This document shows positions 1-8,153 of a stretch of 64,000 nt of DNA, piece by piece. The first letter of the stretch is position 1. Each line of letters begins with the position of its first letter. Under the pieces are notes generated by a model that had not been told where the DNA came from, searched no databases, and saw only the letters and a list, made by a program, of their open reading frames with translations. Made by a program: the position numbers and the translations under genes. The stretch is taken from contig NZ_CP058554.1 of the NCBI RefSeq assembly GCF_014109725.1, positions 930,001-994,000 of the forward strand, given 5' to 3'. The DNA is from Comamonas piscis. GTDB lineage: Bacteria > Pseudomonadota > Gammaproteobacteria > Burkholderiales > Burkholderiaceae_C.

Positions 1-583
1 GGCCATCATCGCCTTCCTGGTTGGCGGGGATGCGGGCGAGGGGCACCCAGTAGACGGGGGCGTCAGTCAAGCGCATCGCACGCAGCATCTGCAGCAGCAA
101 CTGGCCGGCCTCGCCTTGCAGTGGCGCGCCTTCGGGCAGCTCGGCCACCACCAGCCATGCCGGTTGGGTGGGCGGTACGGGCGGCTGTTGCTTGCCTTGC
201 AGATCGAGCAAGACGGGGGCGCGCAGCGCAAAGCGCACGCGGGGGAAATCGGCAGGCAGGGCCTGCGGAGAGGTCGTGCGTACGGCGGCAGCTGTGGGGG
301 CGGGTGCGGGCGTGGGCGCTGGCTCGACAGCAGCAACTGGCGCGGCAGTGTCTGGAATGGCCGCTGCGGGCATCGCCGGTGCAGCGGTCGGCGCAGTCGG
401 TGCGGTGGGCACAGCTGCATCAGGCACAGGCTCCGCGCGCAGCTGTGGTGCGGCCACCGCTGCGGGGGCCGTTGTTGCTTCTGGCACAGCCGGGGCGGCA
501 GGCGCGGGCGATTCGGGCCACCACAGCGGGTGGCCCATCTCTTGCAGCATGGCGCGTTGGCGGGCGTCCAGATTCAGGCTCAT
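1..583 (-). CDS. Uracil-DNA glycosylase family protein, N-terminal part (cut by window edge)
   Basis: The reading frame stays open to the left edge, so only about 194 N-terminal residues are visible. Its ATG overlaps the rimI stop codon (ATGA, 580-583), so it is translationally coupled to rimI. The visible part has a short conserved start (MSLNLDARQRAMLQEMGHPL), then an alanine/proline-rich linker (about residues 25-110), then the beginning of a folded region (RVRFALRAPVLLDL, then LLLQMLRAMRLTDAPVYWVP) that fits the start of a family 4/5-type uracil-DNA glycosylase. Established context: tsaB-rimI-udg is a common gene order in Burkholderiales. The enzymatic motifs lie outside the window, so the product name rests mainly on position and the N-terminal pattern. 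Confidence 0.6.
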   Translation of the reverse strand, partial: MSLNLDARQRAMLQEMGHPLWWPESPAPAAPAVPEATTAPAAVAAPQLRAEPVPDAAVPTAPTAPTAAPAMPAAAIPDTAAPVAAVEPAPTPAPAPTAAAVRTTSPQALPADFPRVRFALRAPVLLDLQGKQQPPVPPTQPAWLVVAELPEGAPLQGEAGQLLLQMLRAMRLTDAPVYWVPLARIPANQEGDDG

Positions 584-1056
584 GGGGTGGTAGGCAGCAA
601 ATAACGCATGACCATGGCGTCCTCGCGTTCGACATGGGATAGGGGATAGTAGCGCTTTCGCAGCCCTACCGATTCAAATCCAAACTGCAGGTAGATCTGC
701 TGGGCGCGCAGATTGCTGATGCGCACTTCCAGCCAGATGGCCTGTGCCTGCACCGTGGTGGCCCAGCTGCGCAACTGTTCCAGCAGCACCTTGGCCCAGC
801 CCTGGCGCTGGTGGCGCGGGTTGACGGTGATATTGAGCAGATGCAGCTCATCGACCCCTTGCATGGCGACAAAGTAGCCGATCAGCTCCTGGTCCACCCA
901 GAGCAGCTGCATCGCATAGCCCATCGCCATCGAGTCGATAAAGTTACCGCGCGTCCAGGGGTGGCTATAGCACTGGTCCTCGACCTCCAGCAAGCGGTCC
1001 AGGTCATCGATGCGCAGGTTGGACCAGCGCAGCTGGGGGGTAGGTGGCAAGTTCAT
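580..1056 (-). CDS. rimI: RimI, ribosomal protein S18-alanine N-acetyltransferase
   Basis: A 158-residue GNAT-fold acetyltransferase, the usual length for RimI, which acetylates the N-terminal alanine of ribosomal protein S18. Visible family features are the early W-T-R-G-N-F segment (about 35-40), the strand LHLLNITVNPRHQRQGWA, which carries the acetyl-CoA pyrophosphate-binding loop (about 71-88), and the C-terminal NLRAQQIYLQFGFESVGLRKRYY segment typical of RimI. It overlaps tsaB upstream and the glycosylase gene downstream by 4 bp each (ATGA), so the three genes form one tightly coupled operon. Confidence 0.92.
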   Translation of the reverse strand: MNLPPTPQLRWSNLRIDDLDRLLEVEDQCYSHPWTRGNFIDSMAMGYAMQLLWVDQELIGYFVAMQGVDELHLLNITVNPRHQRQGWAKVLLEQLRSWATTVQAQAIWLEVRISNLRAQQIYLQFGFESVGLRKRYYPLSHVEREDAMVMRYLLPTTP

Positions 1057-1790
1057 GGCGTGGGGTTGGGCGCGCTGGGCGCGCTAGGCACCAGCGCCGC
1101 CTGGGCCAGCTTTTCTGCTTCGCGCTCGGCCGTGGTCTTGGCCACCTTGTCGCGGATGTAGAGCGGCAGCGCATCTTGCGCGGCCACCGCCTGGCCCTGG
1201 GCCAGCAGATAGGGCGCCAGGCTCAGCAAGGCCTGGGCGGTGGGCATGGCATGCAGGTGCGTGGCAGCGGGTGCCAGGCGCTCGCCATAAATGGCATGGG
1301 CATTGCCGGCCACTACAAAGCCTGCGGGCACTTGCACCGCTTGCGGCGGGCAGACCTGCAGTTCGCCCAAGGTCTGCCAGTGGCCGTCCACATACTGGTA
1401 GACGGCGTTGTAGACCTCGTCCATGCGGGCATCGACGCAGGCCAGCACCTGGGTGCAGCCATGCTGCAGGCGAGCCTCTTCGGCCACGGTCATCAAGGTA
1501 TCAACCGGCAGCACCGGCACGCCCTGGCCACCCTTGGCCACAAAGGCCAGGCCCTGGGCAATGGCGCAGGCGGTGCGCAGGCCGGTGAATGAGCCGGGGC
1601 CCCGGCCAAACACAATCGCGTCCAGCGCATCAAAACTGAGGCCGGCATCGGCCATCAAGGCAAGCACCGCAGGCAGCAACTGGCTGGAGGTCTGCTGGCC
1701 GCCGGCACCGCTGTGCAGCCAGCGCTGGTCGTCCCGCGCGGTGGCAATAAAGAGGGTGTCGGTACTGGATTCGAGGGCAAGCAGGTTCAT
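1053..1790 (-). CDS. tsaB: TsaB, subunit of the tRNA threonylcarbamoyladenosine (t6A) synthesis complex
   Basis: A 245-residue protein of the ASKHA fold that dimerises with TsaD in the t6A37 tRNA modification complex. The start MNLLALESSTD and the conserved block GRGPGSFTGLRTACAIAQGLA (about 62-82) are diagnostic for TsaB. It is the first gene of the coupled minus-strand operon tsaB-rimI-udg and is divergent from dacB across about 130 bp (1791-1920) that must hold both promoters. The partner L-threonylcarbamoyladenylate synthase (tsaC) is also in this window, at 26899-27897. Confidence 0.93.
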   Translation of the reverse strand: MNLLALESSTDTLFIATARDDQRWLHSGAGGQQTSSQLLPAVLALMADAGLSFDALDAIVFGRGPGSFTGLRTACAIAQGLAFVAKGGQGVPVLPVDTLMTVAEEARLQHGCTQVLACVDARMDEVYNAVYQYVDGHWQTLGELQVCPPQAVQVPAGFVVAGNAHAIYGERLAPAATHLHAMPTAQALLSLAPYLLAQGQAVAAQDALPLYIRDKVAKTTAEREAEKLAQAALVPSAPSAPNPTP

Positions 1791-1920
1791 GGGGTAGGCG
1801 GCGCGCGGGGGCTATGGGAGCGCCCGGTTTCAGCCCCTGTGCAGGGGCCGCAACCTGCCATTATCGGGGCAAAGCCAAGGCTGCATGCCGGGCTTGGGCA
1901 TAGCCGCTAGACTGCTGCCC

Positions 1921-3549
1921 ATGCAACAGATTTCCCCCATGGCGCCCCTTTCTCCGTCCCCGGCGCGGCCCAACCCTTGGCTGTCTGGCGGCAGCGCCCG
2001 CTGGCTGCTTCCGGTAGCGATTGCGCTCAGCCAGGTCGCCTGCGCACAGACGCCAGCAGCCCCTGCGGCGGCCTCGGCACCGGCCCCGATCCCCATTCGC
2101 ATGGCCCAGCCGGTGGCCACCGCGCCCCAGGCGCCTGCCGCCAGCGTTGCACCGCTGGCAGCCCCGGTGGCCTCGGTGTCCCCGGCCAGCGCCTGGCCCG
2201 CCAGCCGCCTGCCCGCTGAGGTGGAAGCTGCCCTGCAGCGTGGCAAAGTTTCACCCGATGCGGTGTCCGTGGTCGTGATGGATGTCAGCGGCGCGCAGCG
2301 CCCCTTGCTCGATGTACACAGCGATGTGGGCCGCAACCCGGCATCGGTGATGAAGCTGGTGACCACCTATGCCGCGCTGGAAATGCTGGGCACCGCCTAT
2401 ACCTGGGACACGCGTATCTCCACCGACGGCCAGATCGCCCAGGGCGCCCTCAACGGCAACCTCTATGTACAGGGCTCGGGCGATCCCAAGCTGGTGATGG
2501 AGCGGCTGTGGCTGCTGCAGCGCCGCTTGCTGGGCCAGGGCATCCAGGTCATCGTTGGCGATGTGGTGCTGGACAGTTCGGCCTTTGCGCTGCCGCCCAT
2601 CGACCCGGCCCGCTTTGACAATGAGCCCTACCGGCCCTACAACGCCGTGCCCGATGCGCTGCTGCTCAACTACAAGTCGCTGACCATGCGCTTTATCCCC
2701 GATGCGGCCGCCGGCGTGGCCCGTATCGCCTACGAGCCAGCCATTGCGCACCTGCGCCTGCCCAGCTCTGTGCCCCTGCTCAAAACCAAGGGCAATGCCT
2801 GCGGCGACTGGCGTGGCGCCTTGAAGGCGCAGATGGCAGACCCCACCCAGATCCAGTTTTTGGGTGGCTACCCGGCTGCCTGCGGCGAGAACAGCTGGGC
2901 GGTGGCGCCCGCCGCCCCCGACCGCTTTGCGCCCCGCGTGTTTGAAGGCATGTGGCGCGAGCTGGGTGGCAAAGTCACCGGCCAGGTGCGCATGGGCACC
3001 ACGCCTGATGGCGTGCAGCCCTTGATGAGCTTCAGCTCCCCCACCCTGGGCGAGGTAGTGCGAGACATCAACAAGTACAGCAACAACGTGATGACCCAGC
3101 AGGTCTTTCTGACCCTGGGCAAGCAGCGCGCCGGTGTGGGCACCTTTGAAGGCGGGCGCCAGGCGGTCGCGCAGTGGTGGAGCGAGCGCGTGCCCGGCAT
3201 GGTGGCGCCCACGATCGACAACGGGGCCGGCCTGTCGCGCGATGCCCGCATCACCGCCGGCTCGCTGGCCAAGATGCTGTCCGTCGCCTGGAACTCCAAT
3301 GTCATGCCCGAGCTGATGGCCTCGATGCCCATCGTCGGCGTGGACGGCACCATGAAAAACAGCAAGAGCGCCCACACCGGTGGCGCCCACCTAAAAACCG
3401 GCACCCTGCGCGATGCCTCGGCCATTGCCGGCTATGTCAATGGCCGCGACGGGCGCCGCTGGGTGGTGGTGGCGATGGCCAACAGCGACAACGCTCCCCA
3501 GGCGCGCCCCGCCTGGGATGCACTGATTGACTGGGTGGCCGCGCAATAA
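1921..3549 (+). CDS. dacB: DacB/PBP4-type D-alanyl-D-alanine carboxypeptidase/endopeptidase
   Basis: A periplasmic peptidase of family S13 that trims or cleaves peptidoglycan cross-links. The three penicillin-binding motifs are visible: SVMK (SxxK, DNA 2344-2355), the SNN motif in YSNNVMTQQVFL, and KTG in HLKTGTLRDASAIAGY near the C-terminus. A hydrophobic signal segment (WLLPVAIALSQVACAQ) is followed by an Ala/Pro-rich spacer. The ATG at 1921 gives 542 residues. An in-frame ATG at 1885 adds 12 residues, has a somewhat better AAGG sequence upstream, and cannot be excluded. The gene stands alone and is divergent from tsaB. Confidence 0.9.
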   Translation: MQQISPMAPLSPSPARPNPWLSGGSARWLLPVAIALSQVACAQTPAAPAAASAPAPIPIRMAQPVATAPQAPAASVAPLAAPVASVSPASAWPASRLPAEVEAALQRGKVSPDAVSVVVMDVSGAQRPLLDVHSDVGRNPASVMKLVTTYAALEMLGTAYTWDTRISTDGQIAQGALNGNLYVQGSGDPKLVMERLWLLQRRLLGQGIQVIVGDVVLDSSAFALPPIDPARFDNEPYRPYNAVPDALLLNYKSLTMRFIPDAAAGVARIAYEPAIAHLRLPSSVPLLKTKGNACGDWRGALKAQMADPTQIQFLGGYPAACGENSWAVAPAAPDRFAPRVFEGMWRELGGKVTGQVRMGTTPDGVQPLMSFSSPTLGEVVRDINKYSNNVMTQQVFLTLGKQRAGVGTFEGGRQAVAQWWSERVPGMVAPTIDNGAGLSRDARITAGSLAKMLSVAWNSNVMPELMASMPIVGVDGTMKNSKSAHTGGAHLKTGTLRDASAIAGYVNGRDGRRWVVVAMANSDNAPQARPAWDALIDWVAAQ

Positions 3550-3662
3550 CACGCTGGCCGACGGCGGATCAGTAGAAACCTGCATGCCGCCAAGGTTGGT
3601 TTGGAGCGGCTTCGGTGTACATTGCACGACGGAACGTGTTCACAAGACACAAGGAGTCCTGC

Positions 3663-4295
3663 ATGAGCCTGCCCTCGAAGACGTCATTGTTTGCAGCAGC
3701 CAAGAGCTGGGATGCAGGCTTGCTGGCCCAATGGCTGGCTCAGGCGCCGCAGTGGGCCCAGGCAGTAGACAGCAAGGGGCGCACCGCCCTGCAGGTGGCC
3801 TGCGGCGTATCCCCGCAAAACTCCCAATCACCCGACACGAACGGCCTGGAAACCGTAGCCACCTTGCTGGCTGCAGGCGCGCCGCTAGAGGCTGAAGTGG
3901 CAATGGGCGCCTGCAATGGCGACTTCCGCGCCACCGCGCTGTGGTTTGCCGTGTCCCGTGGCGAGAACCTGCCGCTGGTGGAACTGCTGCTTTCGCACGG
4001 CGCCAATGCCAGCTACTCGCTGTGGGCCGCAGTGTGGCGCGATGACGAAGCCATGTGCCGCGCGCTGCTGCAGGCCCAACCGCTGCTCAACCTGCGCGAG
4101 CACGGTGAAACCCCCGTCTTTTATGCCGCCCGCCTGGGTCGGCTCAAAACCCTGGAGCTGCTGCTCGACGCCGGCGCTGACGTCTCGGTAGCCGACTTCA
4201 AGGGCCGCGATGCCGTCGATATCGCCGTGGCGCGGCGCCTGCCGCAGGCGCTGATCTACCGCATGCAGCAGTTGCGGCAGCCTCGGCTGGCCTGA
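3663..4295 (+). CDS. Ankyrin repeat protein
   Basis: A 210-residue protein with at least three ankyrin-type helix-turn-helix repeats: DSKGRTALQVACGVSP, TALWFAVSRGENLPLVELLLSHGA and GETPVFYAARLGRLKTLELLLDAGAD, followed by FKGRDAVDIAVAR. No signal peptide or enzymatic domain is visible, so it is probably a cytoplasmic protein-protein interaction module of unknown partner. The start at 3663 is chosen because an AAGGAG ribosome-binding site lies at about 3650; an upstream in-frame ATG (3615) has none. It follows dacB by 113 bp and may be a separate transcript. Confidence 0.8.
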   Translation: MSLPSKTSLFAAAKSWDAGLLAQWLAQAPQWAQAVDSKGRTALQVACGVSPQNSQSPDTNGLETVATLLAAGAPLEAEVAMGACNGDFRATALWFAVSRGENLPLVELLLSHGANASYSLWAAVWRDDEAMCRALLQAQPLLNLREHGETPVFYAARLGRLKTLELLLDAGADVSVADFKGRDAVDIAVARRLPQALIYRMQQLRQPRLA

Positions 4296-4529
4296 GTCCT
4301 TTCACTGAACAGAGCTGCAAGCGCAAGCGGCTGCATTCTGGTAAAGCGGATGTTCCGCACTGATTGAGCCGTTCTCTGCCACATCTGTCCCAGCGGCTGC
4401 CAGCACAGACTTCTCATATCCATATTTGAAATTCTTCGTGGTGCAAAGCCAGCCCGAAAGCTCCAATGGAGGCTTCGTTGCTGCTGCCGCCATGTGATGG
4501 CGCAGTCTTTACCTCCAGAAAGACGTCCC

Positions 4530-5342
4530 ATGTTTCAGAGTTTCAAGCGTGTGCTGATCTCCGCTGCCATTGCTGTGGCCGTGCTGCCGGCTATGGCGGC
4601 AGACAAGCTCAAGATCGCTGTTGTGCCGGGTGCCTATGCCGATTCCATCAATGCGGCTGCCAAGGATGCGAAGGCCCAGGGCATTGATGTGGAGGTGATC
4701 GAGTTCACCGACTGGACCACGCCGAACGTCGCGGTCAACAACGGCGATATCGATATCAACTACTTCCAGCACCAGCCGTTTCTGGACAACGCGGTGAAGA
4801 AAAACGGCTATGCGCTGGCCAGTGCCGGCACCGGCATTCTGGCCAATGTGGGCCTCTATTCGCTCAAGCACAAGAACGTGGCCGATGTGCCCAACAACGG
4901 CAAGGTGGGTATTGCCAGTGACCCGGTCAACCAGGGTCGGGGGCTGTTGTTGCTGCAAAAGGTGGGGCTGATCACGCTCAAGCCGGGCGTGGGCTACCTG
5001 GGATCCATCAACGACATCGCCAGCAACCCCAAGTCGCTGCGCTTTGTCGAGGTCGAAGGGCCGCAGCTGGTGCGCATCACCGGCGATGTGGACATCGCCC
5101 AGGGCTACCCGCACTTCATCGTTGCGGCCAAGGCCTTTGATCCATCGAGTGGCCTGGCGTATTCGGGCATCGAGGACCAGCAGTTCGCGATCCAGTTTGT
5201 GGTGAAGAAGGACCGGGTCAACGACCCGGTGGTGCAGAAGTTCATCCGCATCTACCAAAACTCCGAGACCGTGCGCACGGTCAGCAAAAAGTCTTTCAGC
5301 AATGACGACCGGCTCTACACGCTGGCCTGGCTGAAGAAGTAA
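4530..5342 (+). CDS. MetQ/NlpA-type substrate-binding protein 1 (first gene of the sulfur island)
   Basis: A 270-residue periplasmic solute-binding protein of the NlpA/MetQ family, which in characterised members delivers methionine or related sulfur compounds to a MetNI transporter. It has an N-terminal signal peptide ending near AMA/ADK, the family signature EFTDWTTPNVAVNNGDIDI followed by NYFQHQPFLDN, and the ASDPVNQGRGLLLL block. The signal peptide has no lipobox cysteine, so it should be a soluble periplasmic protein rather than a lipoprotein. After the signal peptide I see no methionine or cysteine. ATG 4530 follows AGAAAGA. It heads the co-directional cluster that runs to 20288. Confidence 0.9.
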   Translation: MFQSFKRVLISAAIAVAVLPAMAADKLKIAVVPGAYADSINAAAKDAKAQGIDVEVIEFTDWTTPNVAVNNGDIDINYFQHQPFLDNAVKKNGYALASAGTGILANVGLYSLKHKNVADVPNNGKVGIASDPVNQGRGLLLLQKVGLITLKPGVGYLGSINDIASNPKSLRFVEVEGPQLVRITGDVDIAQGYPHFIVAAKAFDPSSGLAYSGIEDQQFAIQFVVKKDRVNDPVVQKFIRIYQNSETVRTVSKKSFSNDDRLYTLAWLKK

Positions 5343-5378
5343 GCGCCTTATTCCACAAGAAAAGCAAGCGAGAAAAAA

Positions 5379-6197
5379 ATGACGAGCAAGATCAACAGAC
5401 GCGTGGTGGCTGCGATTGCAGCGGCGGCCATGCTGGGAGGGTGGCAACTGGCACAGGCGGCGGACAAGATCCGCATCGCCTCCACACCGGGGGCGACGTC
5501 CGATGCCATCAAGGCCGTGGTAGCAGATGCCAAGAGCCAGGGGCTGGATGTGGAGCTGGTCGAGTTCACCGACTGGACGGTGCCCAACGAGGCGGTTAAC
5601 AACGGCGATGTGGACCTGAACTTCTTCCAGCACCAGGCCTTTTTGAACAATGTCATCAAGGAGCGCGGCTACCAGCTCAAGTTCGTGGGTCTGGGCCTGC
5701 TGCAGAACATCGGCATCTATTCCGAGCGCCATCAGTCGCTGGCCGATGTGCCGGCCAAGGCCAAGGTGGCGATTGCGAGTGACCCGGTCAACCAGGGCCG
5801 GGGCCTGGCACTGCTGCAAAAGGCTGGCCTGATCCGCCTGCGCACCGGTGATGCACCTGGCGCCACGGTGGCTGACATTACCGACAACCCCAAGCAGCTG
5901 CGCTTCTACGAAGTCGAAGGCCCGCAGCTGATCCGCTCGCTGCCCGATGTGGACCTGGCTGTGCTGTGGCCGAGCTACTTTGTCAGCGCTGGCAAGAAGG
6001 AACAGGCCAGCAAGGCCCTGGCCTATTCGGGCATTGCGGATCGCTTCTATGCGATGGGTTTTGTCGCACAGACCAGCCGCGCCGACGACCCCAAGCTGCG
6101 CAAATTTGTGCAGGTGTTCCAGAACTCTGCGGCCGTCAAGCAGGCGATCAGCCAGCAGTTCAACAACGACCCCAAGCTCTACACCTTGCCCTGGTAA
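5379..6197 (+). CDS. MetQ/NlpA-type substrate-binding protein 2
   Basis: A 272-residue paralogue of the preceding protein with a classical signal peptide (cleavage near AQA/ADK), the EFTDWTVPNEAVNNGDVDL signature and ASDPVNQGRGLALL. The predicted mature protein has one methionine and no cysteine. It sits 36 bp after binding protein 1 and 24 bp before metN, so it is probably the cognate receptor for the MetNI core. Two different receptors immediately before one ATPase suggest the transporter serves more than one ligand. The actual ligand cannot be read from sequence. Confidence 0.9.
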   Translation: MTSKINRRVVAAIAAAAMLGGWQLAQAADKIRIASTPGATSDAIKAVVADAKSQGLDVELVEFTDWTVPNEAVNNGDVDLNFFQHQAFLNNVIKERGYQLKFVGLGLLQNIGIYSERHQSLADVPAKAKVAIASDPVNQGRGLALLQKAGLIRLRTGDAPGATVADITDNPKQLRFYEVEGPQLIRSLPDVDLAVLWPSYFVSAGKKEQASKALAYSGIADRFYAMGFVAQTSRADDPKLRKFVQVFQNSAAVKQAISQQFNNDPKLYTLPW

Positions 6198-6221
6198 GGG
6201 CAGCGACCGCAGGAGAAGCAC

Positions 6222-7412
6222 ATGGCCCTTTCAGCCGTATCCAATGTATTGCGCAGGCAGTTCCGCGCCGAGGCCGAGCCCGCGGCAGAAGGCCGCAGTG
6301 CGCGGCTGAGCGTGCCCGCATCGGCCACCGCAGGCAGCCAGGGCCTGGCCCCGGCTGCGCCGCTGGGCACTGTGGTGTTCCGCGATCTGGGCAAGGTCTA
6401 CCGCTCGTCGGCGGGCGAGGTGCCTGCGCTGCAGAACATCACGCTGGACATTGCCGCCGGCAGCATCTTCGGCATCATCGGCCGCAGTGGCGCGGGCAAG
6501 TCCAGCCTGCTGCGCACCATCAACCGGCTGGAAGCGCCCAGCAGCGGCCAGGTGCTGGTCGATGGTGTGGACATCGGCACCCTGGATGAAGCCGGTCTGG
6601 TGCAACTGCGCCGCCGCGTCGGCATGATCTTCCAGCACTTCAACCTGCTGTCGGCCAAGACGGTGTTTGAGAACGTGGCCCTGCCGCTCAAGGTGGCCGG
6701 TGTACCGGCTGCGCAGATCCAGCAGCGGGTGAATGAGCTGCTCGACCTGGTGGGACTGCAGGACAAGCACAAGACCTACCCCAGCCGCCTCTCCGGCGGG
6801 CAAAAGCAGCGCGTCGGCATTGCCCGTGCGCTGGCCACCCGGCCCGAGATTCTGCTTTGCGACGAGGCCACTTCGGCGCTGGACCCGGAAACCACGCAGG
6901 CCATCCTGGCCTTGCTGCGCGACATCAACCGCCGCCTGGGCATCACGGTGATCCTGATCACCCATGAGATGAGCGTGATCCGCGAGATTGCCGACCAGGT
7001 GCTGGTGCTGGAGAAGGGCGAGATTGCCGAGCTGGGTGACGTTTGGCAGGTGTTTGGCAACCCGCGCCACGCCGCTACCCAGGCCCTGCTGGCACCGCTG
7101 CGCCATGGCGTGCCCGATGACCTGCAGCAGCGTTTGCAGCCGCAAGCGCCCAGCACCGGCCGCTATGAGCAGGTGCTGCAGCTGGGCTACAGCGGGCATG
7201 ACGGGCTGGAGCCAGATTTTCAGCGCATCGCCGAGGCACTGGGCGCCAAGGTGCGCCTGCTGCACGGCGGTGTGGACCGCATCCAGGGCCATGCCCAGGG
7301 CCAGCTCATCATCGCCATCGATGGTGCCGCCGCCCGCAACGACTGGGCCCCGCTGACGCAGGGCACCGCCTCCATCGCACATGAAATCAGGGTACTGGGC
7401 TATGCCGTTTGA
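6222..7412 (+). CDS. metN: MetN-type methionine ABC transporter ATP-binding protein
   Basis: A 396-residue ABC ATPase. Visible elements are Walker A GRSGAGKSS, the signature LSGGQKQRVGIARALA, Walker B ILLCDEATSALDP and the switch histidine in LITHEMSV. A C-terminal domain (about residues 310-396) corresponds to the NIL domain of MetN, which in E. coli binds methionine and gives trans-inhibition. The N-terminus carries about 45 extra low-complexity residues before the ABC domain begins at VVFRDLGKVYRS, so the protein is longer than E. coli MetN (343). An AGGAGA site precedes the ATG, and it overlaps metI by 11 bp. Confidence 0.93.
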   Translation: MALSAVSNVLRRQFRAEAEPAAEGRSARLSVPASATAGSQGLAPAAPLGTVVFRDLGKVYRSSAGEVPALQNITLDIAAGSIFGIIGRSGAGKSSLLRTINRLEAPSSGQVLVDGVDIGTLDEAGLVQLRRRVGMIFQHFNLLSAKTVFENVALPLKVAGVPAAQIQQRVNELLDLVGLQDKHKTYPSRLSGGQKQRVGIARALATRPEILLCDEATSALDPETTQAILALLRDINRRLGITVILITHEMSVIREIADQVLVLEKGEIAELGDVWQVFGNPRHAATQALLAPLRHGVPDDLQQRLQPQAPSTGRYEQVLQLGYSGHDGLEPDFQRIAEALGAKVRLLHGGVDRIQGHAQGQLIIAIDGAAARNDWAPLTQGTASIAHEIRVLGYAV

Positions 7413-8064
7413 GCTGACTATCTCCATCGACCGTTACGGCAAGGCGCTGCTGGACACCTTCACCATGGTGTCCGCCTCTGCCGGTATCGCGCTGCTGGCG
7501 GGCATTCCGCTGGCCATTTTGCTGATCGTGACCGCCCCCGGTGGCTTTCTGGAATCGCCGCGCACCAACCGCATCGTCGGCAGCGTCGTCAACGGCTTCC
7601 GGGCCACGCCCTTTATCGTGCTGCTGGTCGCGTTGATTCCGTTCACCCGGCTGGTGACCGGCACCACGATTGGCGTCTGGGCGGCGATTGTGCCGCTGGC
7701 CATCAGTGCCACGCCGTTCTTTGCCCGGATTGCCGAGGTGAGCCTGCGGGAGGTTGATCCCGGCCTGATTGAGGCGGCACAGGCGATTGGCTGCAAGAAG
7801 TGGGACATCGTGCGCCATGTCTACCTGCCCGAGGCCCTGCCCGGCATCATCGGCGGCTTCACCATCACCCTGGTGGCGCTGATCAGCTCGTCGGCCATGG
7901 CCGGCGCGGTGGGGGCCGGCGGCCTGGGCGACCTGGCGATCCGCTACGGCTACCAGCGCTTTGACACCCAGGTGATGCTGATCGTGATTGCGGTGCTGAT
8001 TGCCTTGGTCACCATCGTGCAGACCGCCGGCGACCGCGTGGGGCACTGGCTGCGCAGCCGCTGA
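7402..8064 (+). CDS. metI: MetI-type methionine ABC transporter permease
   Basis: A 220-residue inner-membrane permease with about five hydrophobic segments and the coupling-loop region (EVDPGLIEAAQAIGCKKWDI), which contacts the MetN ATPase. The C-terminal AGAVGAGGLGDLAIRYGYQRF segment is typical of MetI. ATG 7402 lies inside the end of metN, so the two are translationally coupled. An in-frame ATG at 7381 would add seven residues. This is the only permease in the sulfur island, although five binding proteins are encoded there. Confidence 0.93.
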   Translation: MPFELTISIDRYGKALLDTFTMVSASAGIALLAGIPLAILLIVTAPGGFLESPRTNRIVGSVVNGFRATPFIVLLVALIPFTRLVTGTTIGVWAAIVPLAISATPFFARIAEVSLREVDPGLIEAAQAIGCKKWDIVRHVYLPEALPGIIGGFTITLVALISSSAMAGAVGAGGLGDLAIRYGYQRFDTQVMLIVIAVLIALVTIVQTAGDRVGHWLRSR

Positions 8065-8153
8065 AAGCGGCCCACCACGGCGCCGTGCCGTGGTCTGCAG
8101 GCCAGAGCATGTCTCTGGCCTTTCTCTCTCCGAACCCCTTCAGAAAGCACCGA

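Noticed and set aside
4436..4455. A GG-N10-GC arrangement before the sulfur island resembling a sigma-54 promoter
   Set aside because: TGG is present in the -24 position but the -12 element reads CCAGC rather than TTGC, so the match is at chance level.
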